Of a DNA stretch of 64,000 nt, positions 48,086-63,379 are shown one piece after another. Location of the stretch: positions 1,922,001 to 1,986,000 of the forward strand of contig NZ_JACBZR010000001.1 in assembly GCF_013408335.1 (NCBI RefSeq), written 5' to 3'. The position numbers were made by a program, and so were the translations under genes. This stretch comes from Nocardioides panzhihuensis. GTDB taxonomy: Bacteria > Actinomycetota > Actinomycetes > Propionibacteriales > Nocardioidaceae. Position 1 is the stretch's first letter. Each line of letters opens with the position of its first letter. The notes beneath the pieces were generated by a model. That model did not search any database, was not told the origin of the DNA, and saw only the letters and a program-made list of their open reading frames with translations.

Positions 48086-48093
48086 CGTCCCCC

Positions 48094-48225
48094 GCCGAGA
48101 CGTCACTGCGGTCGGCCGAGACGTCACGGCGGTCGGCCGAGGCGTCACTGCGGCCGGCCGAGACGTCATCTTGGTGCCCACTCGGCCGACGCGCCTGACG
48201 TCTCGGCCGACGGGGGTGACGTCTC
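48094..48225. repeat. Mirrored 21-bp repeat array, copy B
   Basis: Three direct 21-base units (48094-48114, 48115-48135, 48136-48156) starting GCCGAGACGTCAC or GCCGAGGCGTCAC are followed by a 27-base centre (48157-48183, containing GTGCCCACTC). Two inverted units follow (48184-48204, 48205-48225), each with TGACGTCTC. It has the same units, period and centre as copy A (10394-10546), but the centre is reversed, so the whole element is inverted relative to A. It lies between recN and the SteA-MctB gene. Confidence 0.85.
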
Positions 48226-48294
48226 GGCGTGAGGGGGACTCGCCGGGGTGAGATCCGGGGACACCGAGCGATACCGGGGGAGGATTGGCGAGAC

Positions 48295-52004
<3,710 letters not shown>

Positions 52005-52014
52005 GCAACCACTG

Positions 52015-52056
52015 ACGAGCCCCTGGGGTCGGCGTGTGCCGACCCCAGGGGCTCGT
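52015..52056. terminator. Strong bidirectional terminator after pyrG
   Basis: A perfect 19-bp stem (52015-52033 with 52038-52056, closing loop GTGT) begins ACGAGCCCCTGGGG. It starts 11 bases after the pyrG stop and ends 11 bases before the convergent SRPBCC stop, so it serves both genes. Only a short TTGTAT follows. Confidence 0.85.
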
Positions 52057-52066
52057 TGTATGTGAC

Positions 52067-52540
52067 CTAGCGGTTGACCTCGCCGGTCGGCTTCACCTCG
52101 CCGCGCCAGGCACCGGTCTCGGTGCCGCGCTGCTCGATGAAGTCCTTGAACCGCTCGAGGTCTCCCTTGGCTCGCCTGTCGACGATGTTGAGGAGGTCAC
52201 CGGTCTTCTCGACCATGCCCTCGGGCTCGTACTCCAGACGCAGCGTCACGCGCGTCGCCTTCCCCATCTGGTCCTGGGCGAACGACACCGTCCCCTGGTT
52301 CTGGCTGCCTTCCACGGCGCGCCAGGTGATGCGCTCGTCGGGGACCTGGTGAACGATCTCGGCGTCCCACTCACGGGTCACCCCGCCGATCTCGGCCTTC
52401 CAGTGCAGGTGCTTGTCGTCGAGCTGTTTGACGGACTCGACGCCCTCCATGAACTGGGGGAACGACTCGAACTGGGTCCACTGGTCGTACGCCGTGTGGA
52501 CCGGGACCTCGACCTGGACGCTCTTCTCGATGGTGCTCAT
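52067..52540 (-). CDS. SRPBCC family protein (polyketide cyclase/dehydrase-like)
   Basis: A 157-residue START-like protein. The opening MSTIEKSVQVEVPVHTAYDQWTQFESFPQFMEGVESVKQL is the classic SRPBCC start (strand, then W-x-x-F-x-x-F-P-x-F). A hydrophobic cavity fold follows, with WRAVEGSQNQGTVSFA and a long C-terminal helix (DLLNIVDRRAKGDLERFKDFIEQRG). It likely binds a hydrophobic small molecule; no enzymatic residues are obvious. ATG 52540 has GGAG upstream. It is downstream of pepN on the same strand. Confidence 0.88.
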   Translation of the reverse strand: MSTIEKSVQVEVPVHTAYDQWTQFESFPQFMEGVESVKQLDDKHLHWKAEIGGVTREWDAEIVHQVPDERITWRAVEGSQNQGTVSFAQDQMGKATRVTLRLEYEPEGMVEKTGDLLNIVDRRAKGDLERFKDFIEQRGTETGAWRGEVKPTGEVNR

Positions 52541-52618
52541 GTCGTGTCTCCTCTCGATTGCGTACGACCGGTGGGTACCCGTCGTCCTCGCCGGCCATAC
52601 CCTCACGCCGTCGGCAGT

Positions 52619-55057
<2,439 letters not shown>

Positions 55058-55079
55058 GAGCCGAGGGTAGCCTCGGGCC

Positions 55080-55721
55080 ATGACATCGGACGCACGATTT
55101 TCGGACGCGGCCGTGCCGCTGGACCTGGACCCGCTCACCGAGTGGGATGGACCCGAGAGCTGGCCGATCGCCTCGAGCGAGGACCTCCATCGAGACGGTT
55201 GGGTGGTCGCGCTGCGTGCGGACCGGATCAACCGCCCCGGCCACGAGGACGAGGAGCCGTTCCGGCGGCTGGTGGTCGAGCACCCGGGCGCCGCGGTGGT
55301 GCTGGCTCTCGACGAGGAGGAGCGGGCGCTGGTCATCACCCAGTACCGCCATCCCGCCAAGCGGCGCTTCGTCGAGCTGCCGGCCGGCCTGATCGACTAT
55401 CCCGGCGAGGACCCGCTCGACGTGGCCGTGCGTGAGCTGCGCGAGGAGGTCGCCCACGAGGCGAGCGAGTGGACCCATCTGCTCTCGACCTACGCCTCAC
55501 CGGGGATCTCCGAGGAGATCCACCACTTCTACCTCGCCCGCGGCCTCACCGCGACCGACCGCGACGGCTTCGTCCTCGAGCACGAGGAGGCCGAGATGAG
55601 CATCCACCGGGTGCCCTTCGAGGAGCTCCTCGACGCCGTGCTGAGCGGCCGGGCGACCGACTCGCCGGTCGTCCAGGCCGTGCTTGCGTACGCCGCGCTC
55701 AAATCCCGTGGCAGAGTCTGA
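55080..55721 (+). CDS. Nudix hydrolase (ADP-ribose pyrophosphatase-like)
   Basis: A 213-residue Nudix enzyme probably cleaving ADP-ribose or a related nucleoside diphosphate. The Nudix helix reads GLIDYPGEDPLDVAVRELREE: the R-E-x-x-E-E metal-binding core is intact. It has one extra residue before G-E, as in actinobacterial homologues, and Ala/His where the usual Gly follows EE. The N-terminal dimerisation beta sheet (about 25-75) is typical of ADPRases. It occupies the same place relative to pyrG and xerD as Rv1700 in M. tuberculosis. Confidence 0.92.
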   Translation: MTSDARFSDAAVPLDLDPLTEWDGPESWPIASSEDLHRDGWVVALRADRINRPGHEDEEPFRRLVVEHPGAAVVLALDEEERALVITQYRHPAKRRFVELPAGLIDYPGEDPLDVAVRELREEVAHEASEWTHLLSTYASPGISEEIHHFYLARGLTATDRDGFVLEHEEAEMSIHRVPFEELLDAVLSGRATDSPVVQAVLAYAALKSRGRV

Positions 55722-55849
55722 CCAGGCGCGTCAACCGCTGGGGGACGCGGTTTTGGTGACTTGCGCCACACGGGGTTAGAACTGCCGCATCAGGCGGCGA
55801 ACATCCGGCCTGGCCAGTCCCGCGGACGATCACATTCAGGGGAAGAAAA

Positions 55850-56965
55850 ATGAGAATCGGCGTACCCAAGGAAGTCAAGAACCACGAGTACCGGGTGGCG
55901 ATCACCCCCTCAGGCGTCCACGAGCTGGTCGCCAACGGCCACGAGGTCTTCGTGGAGGCCGGTGCCGGTGTCGGCTCCTCGATCTCGGACGGCGACTACG
56001 CCGCGGTCGGTGCCAAGATCCTCGGTGACGCCGACGAGACCTGGGGCAACGCCGACCTGGTGCTCAAGGTCAAGGAGCCGGTCGCGGAGGAGTACCACCG
56101 CCTGCGCGAGGGGCTGACCCTGTTCACCTATCTTCACCTGGCCGCCGACAAGCCCCTCACCCAGGAGCTGCTCGCCAAGAAGGTCACCGCGATCGCGTAC
56201 GAGACCGTCGAGCTGCCCAACCGGTCGCTGCCGCTGCTCTACCCGATGTCGGAGGTCGCCGGCTGCCTGGCGCCCCAGGTCGGGGCCTACAGCCTGCTGA
56301 AGGCCCAAGGCGGCCGCGGCACGCTGATGGGCGGCGTCGGCGGTGTCGCCAACGCCAAGGTCGTCATCATCGGCGCCGGCGTCTCCGGCCAGAACGCCGC
56401 CAACATCGCGTTGGGGATGGGCGCCGACGTCACGCTGCTCGACACCGACCTGGAGAAGCTGCGGATGTCGTTCTGGCGCTACTCCAACCAGGTCCACGGG
56501 CTCGCGTCCAACAAGCTCGCGCTCGAGGAGCAGGTGCTCCAGGCCGACCTGGTCATCGGCGCCGTCCTCATCCCCGGTGCGGCCGCGCCCAAGCTGGTCA
56601 CCAACGACCTGGTCTCGCGGATGAAGCCCGGCTCGGTGCTCGTCGACATCGCCATCGACCAGGGCGGCTGCTTCGAGGACTCCCACGCCACCACCCACGC
56701 CGACCCGACCTACCAGGTCCACAACTCGACCTTCTACTGCGTGGCCAACATGCCCGGTGCGGTCCCGAACACCTCCACCTACGCGCTCACCAACGCGACC
56801 ATGCCCTACGCCGTCGCCCTGGCCAACAAGGGCTGGACCCAGGCGCTGCGGGACGACGCCGCGCTCGCCAAGGGCCTCAACACCCACGCCGGAGAGCTGA
56901 CCAACGCTCCCGTCGGAGAGGCGGTCGGCATCGACTCGGTCGCGCTCGCGGACGTGCTCGGCTGA
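55850..56965 (+). CDS. ald: Alanine dehydrogenase
   Basis: NAD-dependent reversible deamination of L-alanine to pyruvate and ammonia. The 371-residue protein is full length: [26 protein letters not shown] start, [10 protein letters not shown] with substrate Lys, THLHLA-type [10 protein letters not shown] with catalytic His, and NAD Rossmann [28 protein letters not shown] (about 171-198). GGGGAAG lies upstream of the ATG. It stands between the Nudix gene and the double palindrome preceding xerD. In mycobacteria this gene is induced by alanine through AldR; no AldR gene is seen here. Confidence 0.96.
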   Translation: MRIGVPKEVKNHEYRVAITPSGVHELVANGHEVFVEAGAGVGSSISDGDYAAVGAKILGDADETWGNADLVLKVKEPVAEEYHRLREGLTLFTYLHLAADKPLTQELLAKKVTAIAYETVELPNRSLPLLYPMSEVAGCLAPQVGAYSLLKAQGGRGTLMGGVGGVANAKVVIIGAGVSGQNAANIALGMGADVTLLDTDLEKLRMSFWRYSNQVHGLASNKLALEEQVLQADLVIGAVLIPGAAAPKLVTNDLVSRMKPGSVLVDIAIDQGGCFEDSHATTHADPTYQVHNSTFYCVANMPGAVPNTSTYALTNATMPYAVALANKGWTQALRDDAALAKGLNTHAGELTNAPVGEAVGIDSVALADVLG

Positions 56966-57012
56966 TCTCCTCCGGAGTCACAACGGTCACAGGAATCACG
57001 CCGTACAGGGAG

Positions 57013-57079
57013 TTCCTGCACTTCTCAGGCAATGCAATGCCCGAGAAGTGCAGGAATACCCGGTTAACCGGGTATTCCT
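57013..57079. repeat. Overlapping hairpin and 28-bp perfect palindrome
   Basis: Arms TTCCTGCACTTCTC (57013-57026) and GAGAAGTGCAGGAA (57043-57056) pair perfectly, and the stem continues through a single mismatch to GGCA/TGCC. Overlapping its right end, 57052-57079 is a perfect 28-bp palindrome with half-site AGGAATACCCGGTT. The AGGAA at 57052-57056 belongs to both, so the two structures exclude each other. It lies between ald and xerD; it may be a terminator for ald or a protein-binding/recombination site. Confidence 0.75.
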
Positions 57080-57116
57080 TCCCGACCGGTTCCATCACCC
57101 CTGGTTGGATGAGAGG

Positions 57117-58034
57117 GTGACGGCGGTGGAGCATGCGATGCGTACGTATCTCGACCATCTGAGCGTCGAGCGAGGCCTCGCGGCCAACACGTTGTCGTCG
57201 TACCGGCGCGACCTGCGGAGGTACGCCGAGTTCCTCAGCCAACAAGGTGTCGATGATCTGGCCGGGATCTCCGAGACGACGGTCTCGGCGTTCCTGGCGC
57301 ACCTGCGCGAGGGCAGCGATGAGCATCCGGCGCTGAGCGCGACCTCGGCGGCTCGGACGGTCGTCGCGGTGCGTGGGTTCCACAAGTTCGCGGTCGCCGA
57401 CGGGCTGGTCGAGGCCAACCCGGCCGGCCACGTGAAGCCGCCGCGGGCGGAGAAGCGGCTGCCGAAGGCGCTCCCGCTGGCCGACGTCGAGGCGATCCTG
57501 GAAGCGGCGGGCGCGCCCGGAACAGCCCTCTCGTTGCGCGACCGTGCGCTCCTGGAGGTGCTCTACGGCACCGGCGCGCGCATCTCGGAGGCTGTCGGTC
57601 TCGACGTCGACGACCTCGACCGGGTCGACCACGTCGTCCTCCTGCGAGGCAAGGGTGGCAAGGAGCGGATCGTCCCGGTCGGCTCCTATGCCATCGAGGC
57701 GGTCGAGGCGTACCTGACCCGGGCTCGCCCCGACCTCGCGGCCGCCCGATCAGGGGGCGCACTCTTCCTCAACGCCCGCGGTGGCCGGCTCTCCCGTCAG
57801 TCGGCCTGGACCGTCCTGACCCGCGCCGCCGAGCGTGCCGGGATCGACAAGGATGTCTCCCCGCACACCCTGCGCCACTCCTTCGCCACCCACCTGCTCG
57901 ACGGCGGCGCCGACGTACGTGTCGTGCAGGAGTTGCTGGGCCATGCGTCGGTGACCACGACGCAGATCTACACTCTTGTCACCGTGGACAATCTCCGAGA
58001 GGTCTTCGTGACCGCACACCCGAGGGCCCTGTGA
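57117..58034 (+). CDS. xerD: Site-specific tyrosine recombinase XerD
   Basis: Resolves chromosome dimers at dif with XerC. A 305-residue protein with N-terminal SAM-like core-binding domain (about 8-95, [30 protein letters not shown]) and catalytic domain: Arg in [13 protein letters not shown], Lys in [11 protein letters not shown], the H-x-x-R box [15 protein letters not shown], His in [11 protein letters not shown] and nucleophile Tyr in IYT. GTG 57117 or ATG 57138 may be the start. The stop overlaps the helicase gene by 4 bases. Confidence 0.94.
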   Translation: MTAVEHAMRTYLDHLSVERGLAANTLSSYRRDLRRYAEFLSQQGVDDLAGISETTVSAFLAHLREGSDEHPALSATSAARTVVAVRGFHKFAVADGLVEANPAGHVKPPRAEKRLPKALPLADVEAILEAAGAPGTALSLRDRALLEVLYGTGARISEAVGLDVDDLDRVDHVVLLRGKGGKERIVPVGSYAIEAVEAYLTRARPDLAAARSGGALFLNARGGRLSRQSAWTVLTRAAERAGIDKDVSPHTLRHSFATHLLDGGADVRVVQELLGHASVTTTQIYTLVTVDNLREVFVTAHPRAL

Positions 58035-60667
58035 CCGCTTCGACCGAACCCGGCGCTCCGACCAGGCCCGGCGACTGGATCCCGAAGGTCGGCGCGAGCC
58101 CAGACGACGTCTATGAGGCGGTCGTGGCGTGGGCCGAGGGGAGTGGCCGTAGCCTCTACCCCCACCAGGACGAGGCGATCATGTCCATCCTGGCCGGCGA
58201 CAACGTCATCCTGGCGACGCCGACGGGCTCGGGTAAGTCGCTGGTCGCGGCGGGTGCCCACGCCGCGGCGCTTGCCGAGGACAAGGTCTCCTTCTACACC
58301 GCGCCGATCAAGGCGCTGGTGAGCGAGAAGTTCTTCGACCTGGTCGAGACCTTCGGTGCCGAGAACGTCGGGATGCTCACCGGCGACGCCAGCGTCAACG
58401 CGGACGCGCCGATCATCTGCTGCACCGCCGAGGTGCTCGCCAACCTCGCCCTCAGGGAAGGCAAGCGCGCCGACGTCGGGCTCGTGATCATGGACGAGTT
58501 CCACTACTACGGCGAGCCCGACCGCGGCTGGGCGTGGCAGGTGCCGCTGCTGGAGCTCCCGCAGGCGCAGTTCCTGCTGCTGAGCGCGACCCTGGGCGAC
58601 ACCAGCGCCCTCGCCGAGGACCTCACCCGGCGAAACGGCCGCGACACCATCCTCGTCGACCAGGCGGAACGACCCGTTCCGCTCGCGTTCGACTGGCGGC
58701 TGACACCGCTCCAGGAGACTCTCGAAGAGCTCGTCACCACAGGGCAGGCGCCCGTCTACGTCGTCCACTTCACCCAGAAGGACGCGGTCACTCACGGGAC
58801 CACGCTGCTCAACGCCAGCTGGCTGAAGCTCTCGACCGAGGAGAAGGAGCAGATCGCCAAGCGGCTCGAGCCGGTCCGGTTCGCCGCCGGCTTCGGTAAG
58901 ACGCTGTCCAAGCTGCTGCGCAAGGGCATCGGCGTCCATCACGCCGGCATGCTCCCCAGATATCGAAGACTTGTCGAGCAGCTCGCCCAGGCCGGTCTGC
59001 TCAAGGTCATCGCCGGCACCGACACCCTCGGCGTCGGCATCAACGTCCCGATCCGCACGGTGCTCTTCACCGGCCTGGCCAAGTTCGACGGCCGCCGCCA
59101 ACGGATCCTGCGGACCAGGGAGTTCCTCCAGATCGCCGGCCGGGCCGGCCGGGCCGGCTTCGACACCCAGGGCTACGTCGTCGTCCAGGCTCCCGAGCAC
59201 ATCATCGAGAACGAGAAGGCCAAGGCGAAGTCCGAGGAGCGCCGCAAGGCCGGCAAGAAGAACTCCAAGGCACAGCTCAAGAAGCCGCCCGAGGGCACCG
59301 TCGTGTGGACCGAGGCGACCTTCACCAAGCTCGTCGACGGCACCCCCGAGCCGCTGCAGAGCAAGATGAAGGTCGACAACTCGATGCTCCTCAACGTCGT
59401 CGCCCGCGACGAGGACGCCTTCACGGTGATGCGCCGGATCACCATGGACAACCACGAGGAGCCACGCACCCAGCTCAAGCTCGCTCGCCGGGCCCTGCGG
59501 CTGACGCGCTCCCTGGTCCACAGCGGGGTGCTGACGAGGCTCGCGGAGCCCGATGCGTACGGTCGCCGCTATGTCCTCACCGAGGACCTTCCCGCCGACT
59601 TCGCGCTCAACCAGCCGTTGGCGCACTTCGCCCTCGCCGCGCTCGACACGCTCGACCCCGAGTCCCCGGAGCACACGCTGGAGATCGTCTCGGTGATCGA
59701 GGCCGTCCTCGAGCCCCCGCGCCAGATCCTCTTCGCCCAGCAGCACGAGGCCCGCGGCAAGGCGATCGAGAACATGAAGGCCGACGGTGTCGAGTACGAC
59801 GACCGGATGGCGCTCATCGAGGAGATCACCTGGCCCAAGCCGATGGCCGAGCGGCTCGAGGCGCTGTTCGAGGTCTACCGCGGGACCCACCCGTGGCTGC
59901 CCGAGGACGCGCTCGACCCCAAGTCGATCCTGCGCGAGATGTACGAGCAGGGGATGACCTTCACCGACGTCGTACGCCGCTACCAGCTCGCGCGCTCCGA
60001 GGGCCTGGTGCTGCGCTATCTGACCGACGCCTACCGCACCTTCCGGCACACCCTCCCCGAGTCCCACAAGAGTCCCGAGGTCGAGGACCTGGTCGAGTGG
60101 CTGGGGGAGACCATCCGGCAGACCGACTCCTCGCTGCTGGACGAGTGGGAGGCGCTCTCCGACCCCGAGCACATCCCGTCGGCGGTCGCCCACCACGAGA
60201 CACCACCGCCGCCGCGGTCGTTGTCGCAGCAGACCCGCGCGTTCGAGATCATGGTCCGCAACGCGATGTGGGCGCGGGTCGACGCGGTCTCGCGCGACGA
60301 CCTCGACGGCCTGATGCGCCTGGAGCGTGCTGCCGCCGACCGTTTCGATCCCGCCCGAGGGGTCGTCATGACGAGGTCCCGGTGGGACGACGCGCTGGAG
60401 GCCTACTTCGCCGAGCACGACGACGTCGGCATCTCCGCCGACTCGCGCTCGCCCAAGCTGCTCACCTGGACCGCCGAGCGCGGCGCTCCGGCGGGGGTGG
60501 ACGAGGACGACGAGGCGTACGACTCCACCCGCGTCTGGCGGATCACCCAGACCATCGACGACCCGGCCGGGGATCACGACTGGGTCATCGAGGCGGTGGC
60601 CGACCTGGACGCGAGCGACGAGGCCGGCGAGCTGGTGCTGGCCACGGTGTCGATGCGGCGACTGTGA
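58031..60667 (+). CDS. DEAD/DEAH-box helicase with DUF3516 C-terminus
   Basis: An 878-residue superfamily 2 helicase of the Ski2-like type. Motifs in order: [13 protein letters not shown] (about 61-72), [37 protein letters not shown] and [14 protein letters not shown]. The C-terminal half (about 400-878) is the DUF3516 region. The role is unclear (RNA or DNA remodelling). It starts at GTG 58031 overlapping the xerD stop. Confidence 0.93.
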   Translation: MTASTEPGAPTRPGDWIPKVGASPDDVYEAVVAWAEGSGRSLYPHQDEAIMSILAGDNVILATPTGSGKSLVAAGAHAAALAEDKVSFYTAPIKALVSEKFFDLVETFGAENVGMLTGDASVNADAPIICCTAEVLANLALREGKRADVGLVIMDEFHYYGEPDRGWAWQVPLLELPQAQFLLLSATLGDTSALAEDLTRRNGRDTILVDQAERPVPLAFDWRLTPLQETLEELVTTGQAPVYVVHFTQKDAVTHGTTLLNASWLKLSTEEKEQIAKRLEPVRFAAGFGKTLSKLLRKGIGVHHAGMLPRYRRLVEQLAQAGLLKVIAGTDTLGVGINVPIRTVLFTGLAKFDGRRQRILRTREFLQIAGRAGRAGFDTQGYVVVQAPEHIIENEKAKAKSEERRKAGKKNSKAQLKKPPEGTVVWTEATFTKLVDGTPEPLQSKMKVDNSMLLNVVARDEDAFTVMRRITMDNHEEPRTQLKLARRALRLTRSLVHSGVLTRLAEPDAYGRRYVLTEDLPADFALNQPLAHFALAALDTLDPESPEHTLEIVSVIEAVLEPPRQILFAQQHEARGKAIENMKADGVEYDDRMALIEEITWPKPMAERLEALFEVYRGTHPWLPEDALDPKSILREMYEQGMTFTDVVRRYQLARSEGLVLRYLTDAYRTFRHTLPESHKSPEVEDLVEWLGETIRQTDSSLLDEWEALSDPEHIPSAVAHHETPPPPRSLSQQTRAFEIMVRNAMWARVDAVSRDDLDGLMRLERAAADRFDPARGVVMTRSRWDDALEAYFAEHDDVGISADSRSPKLLTWTAERGAPAGVDEDDEAYDSTRVWRITQTIDDPAGDHDWVIEAVADLDASDEAGELVLATVSMRRL

Positions 60668-60697
60668 CGGGTTGCGAGCGTCCGCTAGCGTTGCGGC

Positions 60698-60844
60698 GTG
60701 CGCAAGCTGATGAAGAACCCCGTCGTCGTCGCGGCCATCGCGAAGATCACCAACGAGGCCCGCAAGCCCGAGAACCAGAAGAAGATCAAGGACGCTGCGA
60801 CCAAGGCCTACGACAAGGTCCAGAAGCGCCGTCGCCCGCGCTGA
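60698..60844 (+). CDS. Small basic protein, 48 residues, probably leaderless
   Basis: GTG 60698 opens 48 codons reading VRKLMKNPVVVAAIAKIT, then NEARKPENQKKIKDAATKAYDKVQKRRRPR. It is lysine/arginine-rich and likely one or two helices. Codon third positions are strongly G/C as in real genes here. TGTGAC (60663-60668) and TAGCGT (60686-60691), 17 bases apart, would start transcription at about the GTG. I do not recognise a family; it could be a nucleoid- or membrane-associated small protein. It follows the helicase stop by 30 bases. Confidence 0.65.
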   Translation: MRKLMKNPVVVAAIAKITNEARKPENQKKIKDAATKAYDKVQKRRRPR

Positions 60845-60977
60845 GGGACGCTGATCGGGTGGAGATCCGTCCACAGCTTTCTCCACACCTGAGCCCCTGC
60901 CTGTGGGGTCGGCGCGGCGCCAAGTGCACAGGTCGTCAACAGATTCGGACCGCTTAGCAGAATCAGCCGGATTTGCC

Positions 60978-61007
60978 TTGTGACACGCCCGGCGCGGCTC
61001 CTACAGT
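60978..61007 (+). promoter_or_regulatory. Candidate parA operon promoter
   Basis: TTGTGA (60978-60983) and TACAGT (61002-61007) are 18 bases apart, about 95 bases before the parA ATG. Nothing else is recognised in the 257-base gap 60845-61101, apart from a short GGCGC/GCGCC inverted repeat near 60910. Confidence 0.45.
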
Positions 61008-61101
61008 CGCGCAGATCCGGGTCTTAGAGTCGCCGTGTCGACATATAGACCCGCACGCCGTGATCGTCCTAGGCCGCGGCAACTCAACCGGGGGTGGAGG
61101 A

Positions 61102-62097
61102 ATGGAAGACAGCTATTTCGGAGCAGGTGGTGCAACCGCGCCGCAGCTGCCTCCGCAGACACCGGCGGCCCCGCCGCCGGCCTATCCGCCCTCGGCCCGC
61201 TTGCGTGCCAACGCTCCTGAGCCCGACGCAGGGTCGTTCGACCGCCCGGGCAAGAACAAGCTGGGTCCGACCGGTCGCCCCTGGCCCAACCTCCCCGACC
61301 CCGGCCCCGCCACCGGCGGTCCCGCGCGCACGGTCGCGATGGTCAACCAGAAGGGTGGCGTCGGCAAGACCACGACCACCATCAACCTCGGGGCGGCGCT
61401 GGCCGAGCACGGCCGCAAGGTCCTGATGGTCGACTTCGACCCGCAGGGGTCGCTCTCGGTCGGTCTCGGGCTCCAGCCCAACGAGATCGAGCTGACCGTC
61501 TACAACCTGCTGATGGAGCGTGACATCACGCTCGCGGACGTGATCGTCCCCTCCGGCATCGACGGCGTCGACCTGCTCCCGGCCAACATCGACCTCTCCG
61601 CCGCCGAGGTGCAGCTCGTCCAGGAGGTCGCTCGTGAGCAGACCCTGGCCCGCGCCCTCGCCCCCGCCGTGGCCAACTACGACGTGATCCTCATCGACTG
61701 CCAGCCGAGCCTGGGGCTGCTGACCGTCAACGCGCTGACCGCCTCCGACTCCGTGGTCGTGCCGCTGGAGTGCGAGTACTTCGCGCTGCGCGGCGTCGCG
61801 CTGCTCAAGGACACCATCGACAAGGTTCAGGAGCGGCTCAACCCGCGTCTGAAGATCGACGGAATACTGGGCACGATGTACGACGGCCGCACCATGCACA
61901 GCCGAGAGGTCATGGAGACCCTGGTCAACGGGTGGGGCGACCGCGTCTTCCACAGCGTCATCCGGCGGACCGTCAAGTTCGCTGACTCCACCGTGGTCGG
62001 CGAGCCGATCACCGAGTACGCCTCAAGCTCGACCGGCGCCGACTCCTACCGGATGCTCGCCAAGGAGGTGCTGGCCCGATGGCAACGCGACGCGTGA
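61102..62097 (+). CDS. ParA-family ATPase next to scpAB
   Basis: A 331-residue chromosome-segregation-type ATPase. After a Pro/Ala-rich N-terminus of about 75 residues comes the deviant Walker A KGGVGKTTT (84-92), the switch I/II FDPQGSLSVGLG and IDCQPSLGLLTVNAL, and the effector Asp. It corresponds to the second ParA family encoded with ScpA and ScpB (Rv1708-like in M. tuberculosis), not the oriC ParA. ATG 61102 has GGTGGAGGA immediately upstream. It overlaps the next gene by 19 bases. Confidence 0.92.
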   Translation: MEDSYFGAGGATAPQLPPQTPAAPPPAYPPSARLRANAPEPDAGSFDRPGKNKLGPTGRPWPNLPDPGPATGGPARTVAMVNQKGGVGKTTTTINLGAALAEHGRKVLMVDFDPQGSLSVGLGLQPNEIELTVYNLLMERDITLADVIVPSGIDGVDLLPANIDLSAAEVQLVQEVAREQTLARALAPAVANYDVILIDCQPSLGLLTVNALTASDSVVVPLECEYFALRGVALLKDTIDKVQERLNPRLKIDGILGTMYDGRTMHSREVMETLVNGWGDRVFHSVIRRTVKFADSTVVGEPITEYASSSTGADSYRMLAKEVLARWQRDA

Positions 62098-62432
62098 GGG
62101 TTCCGGCCGCTGACGACCTCTTCCGGCGCACGGCCGATGCCGCGGCCACCGAGGCGAAGGCCCGCCCGGTCCACGCCGTGCCCGAGCCGGCCGCGGAGAC
62201 CGCGGCTGCCAAGAAGCGTTCCAGCGGCCGCGTACGCCATGACGAGAAGATGACGGTCTACATCACCTCCGAGGAGCTGCTCGAGCTCGAGCACGCTCGG
62301 CTCAACCTCCGGGCCAAGCACAGCATCGCGGTCGACCGTGGCCGGCTGGTGCGCGAGGCGCTGGCGATCGTGCTCGCCGACCTGGAGGAGCACGGGGACG
62401 ACAGCGCCCTCGTGCACCGGCTCGCCGAGTGA
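62079..62432 (+). CDS. Small RHH-like protein between parA and scpA
   Basis: A 117-residue protein. The N-terminal half is basic and Ala-rich. The C-terminal half HDEKMTVYITSEELLELEHARLNLRAKHSIAVDRGRLVREALAIVLADLEEHG looks like a strand-helix-helix (ribbon-helix-helix-type) DNA-binding module and is the part conserved at this locus in actinobacteria. It could be the DNA-binding partner of the adjacent ParA. The ATG lies within the parA end. The stop overlaps scpA by 4 bases. Confidence 0.8.
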   Translation: MATRRVRVPAADDLFRRTADAAATEAKARPVHAVPEPAAETAAAKKRSSGRVRHDEKMTVYITSEELLELEHARLNLRAKHSIAVDRGRLVREALAIVLADLEEHGDDSALVHRLAE

Positions 62433-63379
62433 CGGTGCTCGACAGTGAGACGGGCGCACGGACGACGACCGTGCAGATGATCGACGGCCCGGACGGGGCC
62501 GAGGAGCAGGAGTCGAGCGGCGCCGGGGGTTTCGAGGTCCACCTCGGCAACTTCGAGGGACCCTTCGACCTGCTGCTCAGCCTGATCGCCAAGCACAAGC
62601 TCGACATCACCGAGGTCTCCCTGGCCACGGTGACCGACGAGTTCATCGCGTACGTGAAGAAGGGTGCCGCGGACAGGTCCGTGGACGGCGGCAAGGGCAT
62701 TTGGGACCTCGAGCAGACGTCCAACTTCCTGTTGGTCGCGAGCACGCTGCTCGATCTGAAGGCGGCTCGGCTGCTTCCGCAGGGCGATGTCGAGGACGAG
62801 GAGGACCTGGCGCTGCTGGAGGCGCGCGACCTCCTCTTCGCGCGACTGCTGCAGTACAAGGCGTTCAAGCAGGTCGCGGCCGTCTTCGCCGATCGGCTCG
62901 CGAAGGAGTCCAAGCGCCACCCGCGCTCTGTGCAGCTCGAGCCGCGCTACGCAGGCCTGCTGCCGGAAGTGCTGATCGGGATCGGGCTGGAGCAGTTCGC
63001 CCAGCTCGCGGCTGCTGCGATGGCGCCCAAGCCCGGGCCGCCGGAGATCGGGCTGTCCCACATCCACGGGTCGAAGGTCTCGGTCAAGGAGCAGGCGGCT
63101 CTGGTCATCGAGCGGCTGCGCGTCGGCGGACAGGTCACCTTCCGTAGCCTGTGCTCCGACTCGCCGGACACGTTGACCACGGTCGCCCGGTTCCTCTCGC
63201 TGCTGGAGCTCTTCCGCGAAGGTGCGGTCGCGTTCGACCAGGTCACCGCGCTGGGCGAGCTGACCGTACGTTGGACCGGGGACGAGGCGCTCGATGTCGA
63301 TGAGCTGATCCAGGACGAGTTCGAAGGGCAGCCGCCCGCGGAGGGCGGCGCCGATGACGAGGAGTTGGACGATGACTGA
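62429..63379 (+). CDS. scpA: Segregation and condensation protein A (kleisin)
   Basis: The kleisin subunit of the SMC-ScpAB condensin. The N-terminal domain begins FEVHLGNFEGPFDLLLSLIAKHKLDITEVSLATVTDEFIAYV (residues about 32-75), which binds the SMC neck. Helical LLVASTLLDLKAARLLP and the C-terminal winged helix (about 225-290, VTFRSLCSDSPDTLTTVARFLSLLELFREGAV) contact ScpB and the SMC head. 316 residues; it starts at GTG 62429. It overlaps scpB by 8 bases. Confidence 0.95.
   Translation: MTVLDSETGARTTTVQMIDGPDGAEEQESSGAGGFEVHLGNFEGPFDLLLSLIAKHKLDITEVSLATVTDEFIAYVKKGAADRSVDGGKGIWDLEQTSNFLLVASTLLDLKAARLLPQGDVEDEEDLALLEARDLLFARLLQYKAFKQVAAVFADRLAKESKRHPRSVQLEPRYAGLLPEVLIGIGLEQFAQLAAAAMAPKPGPPEIGLSHIHGSKVSVKEQAALVIERLRVGGQVTFRSLCSDSPDTLTTVARFLSLLELFREGAVAFDQVTALGELTVRWTGDEALDVDELIQDEFEGQPPAEGGADDEELDDD

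Noticed and set aside
57117..58034. Integrase of a prophage or island
   Set aside because: Sequence and neighbours match the housekeeping xerD locus; there are no phage genes or attachment repeats nearby.
57968..60886. 972-codon open frame on the minus strand opposite the helicase
   Set aside because: It is a high-GC antisense shadow of the helicase gene; its translation is low-complexity Gly/Val/Leu/Arg with no domain, while the plus strand has full helicase motifs.
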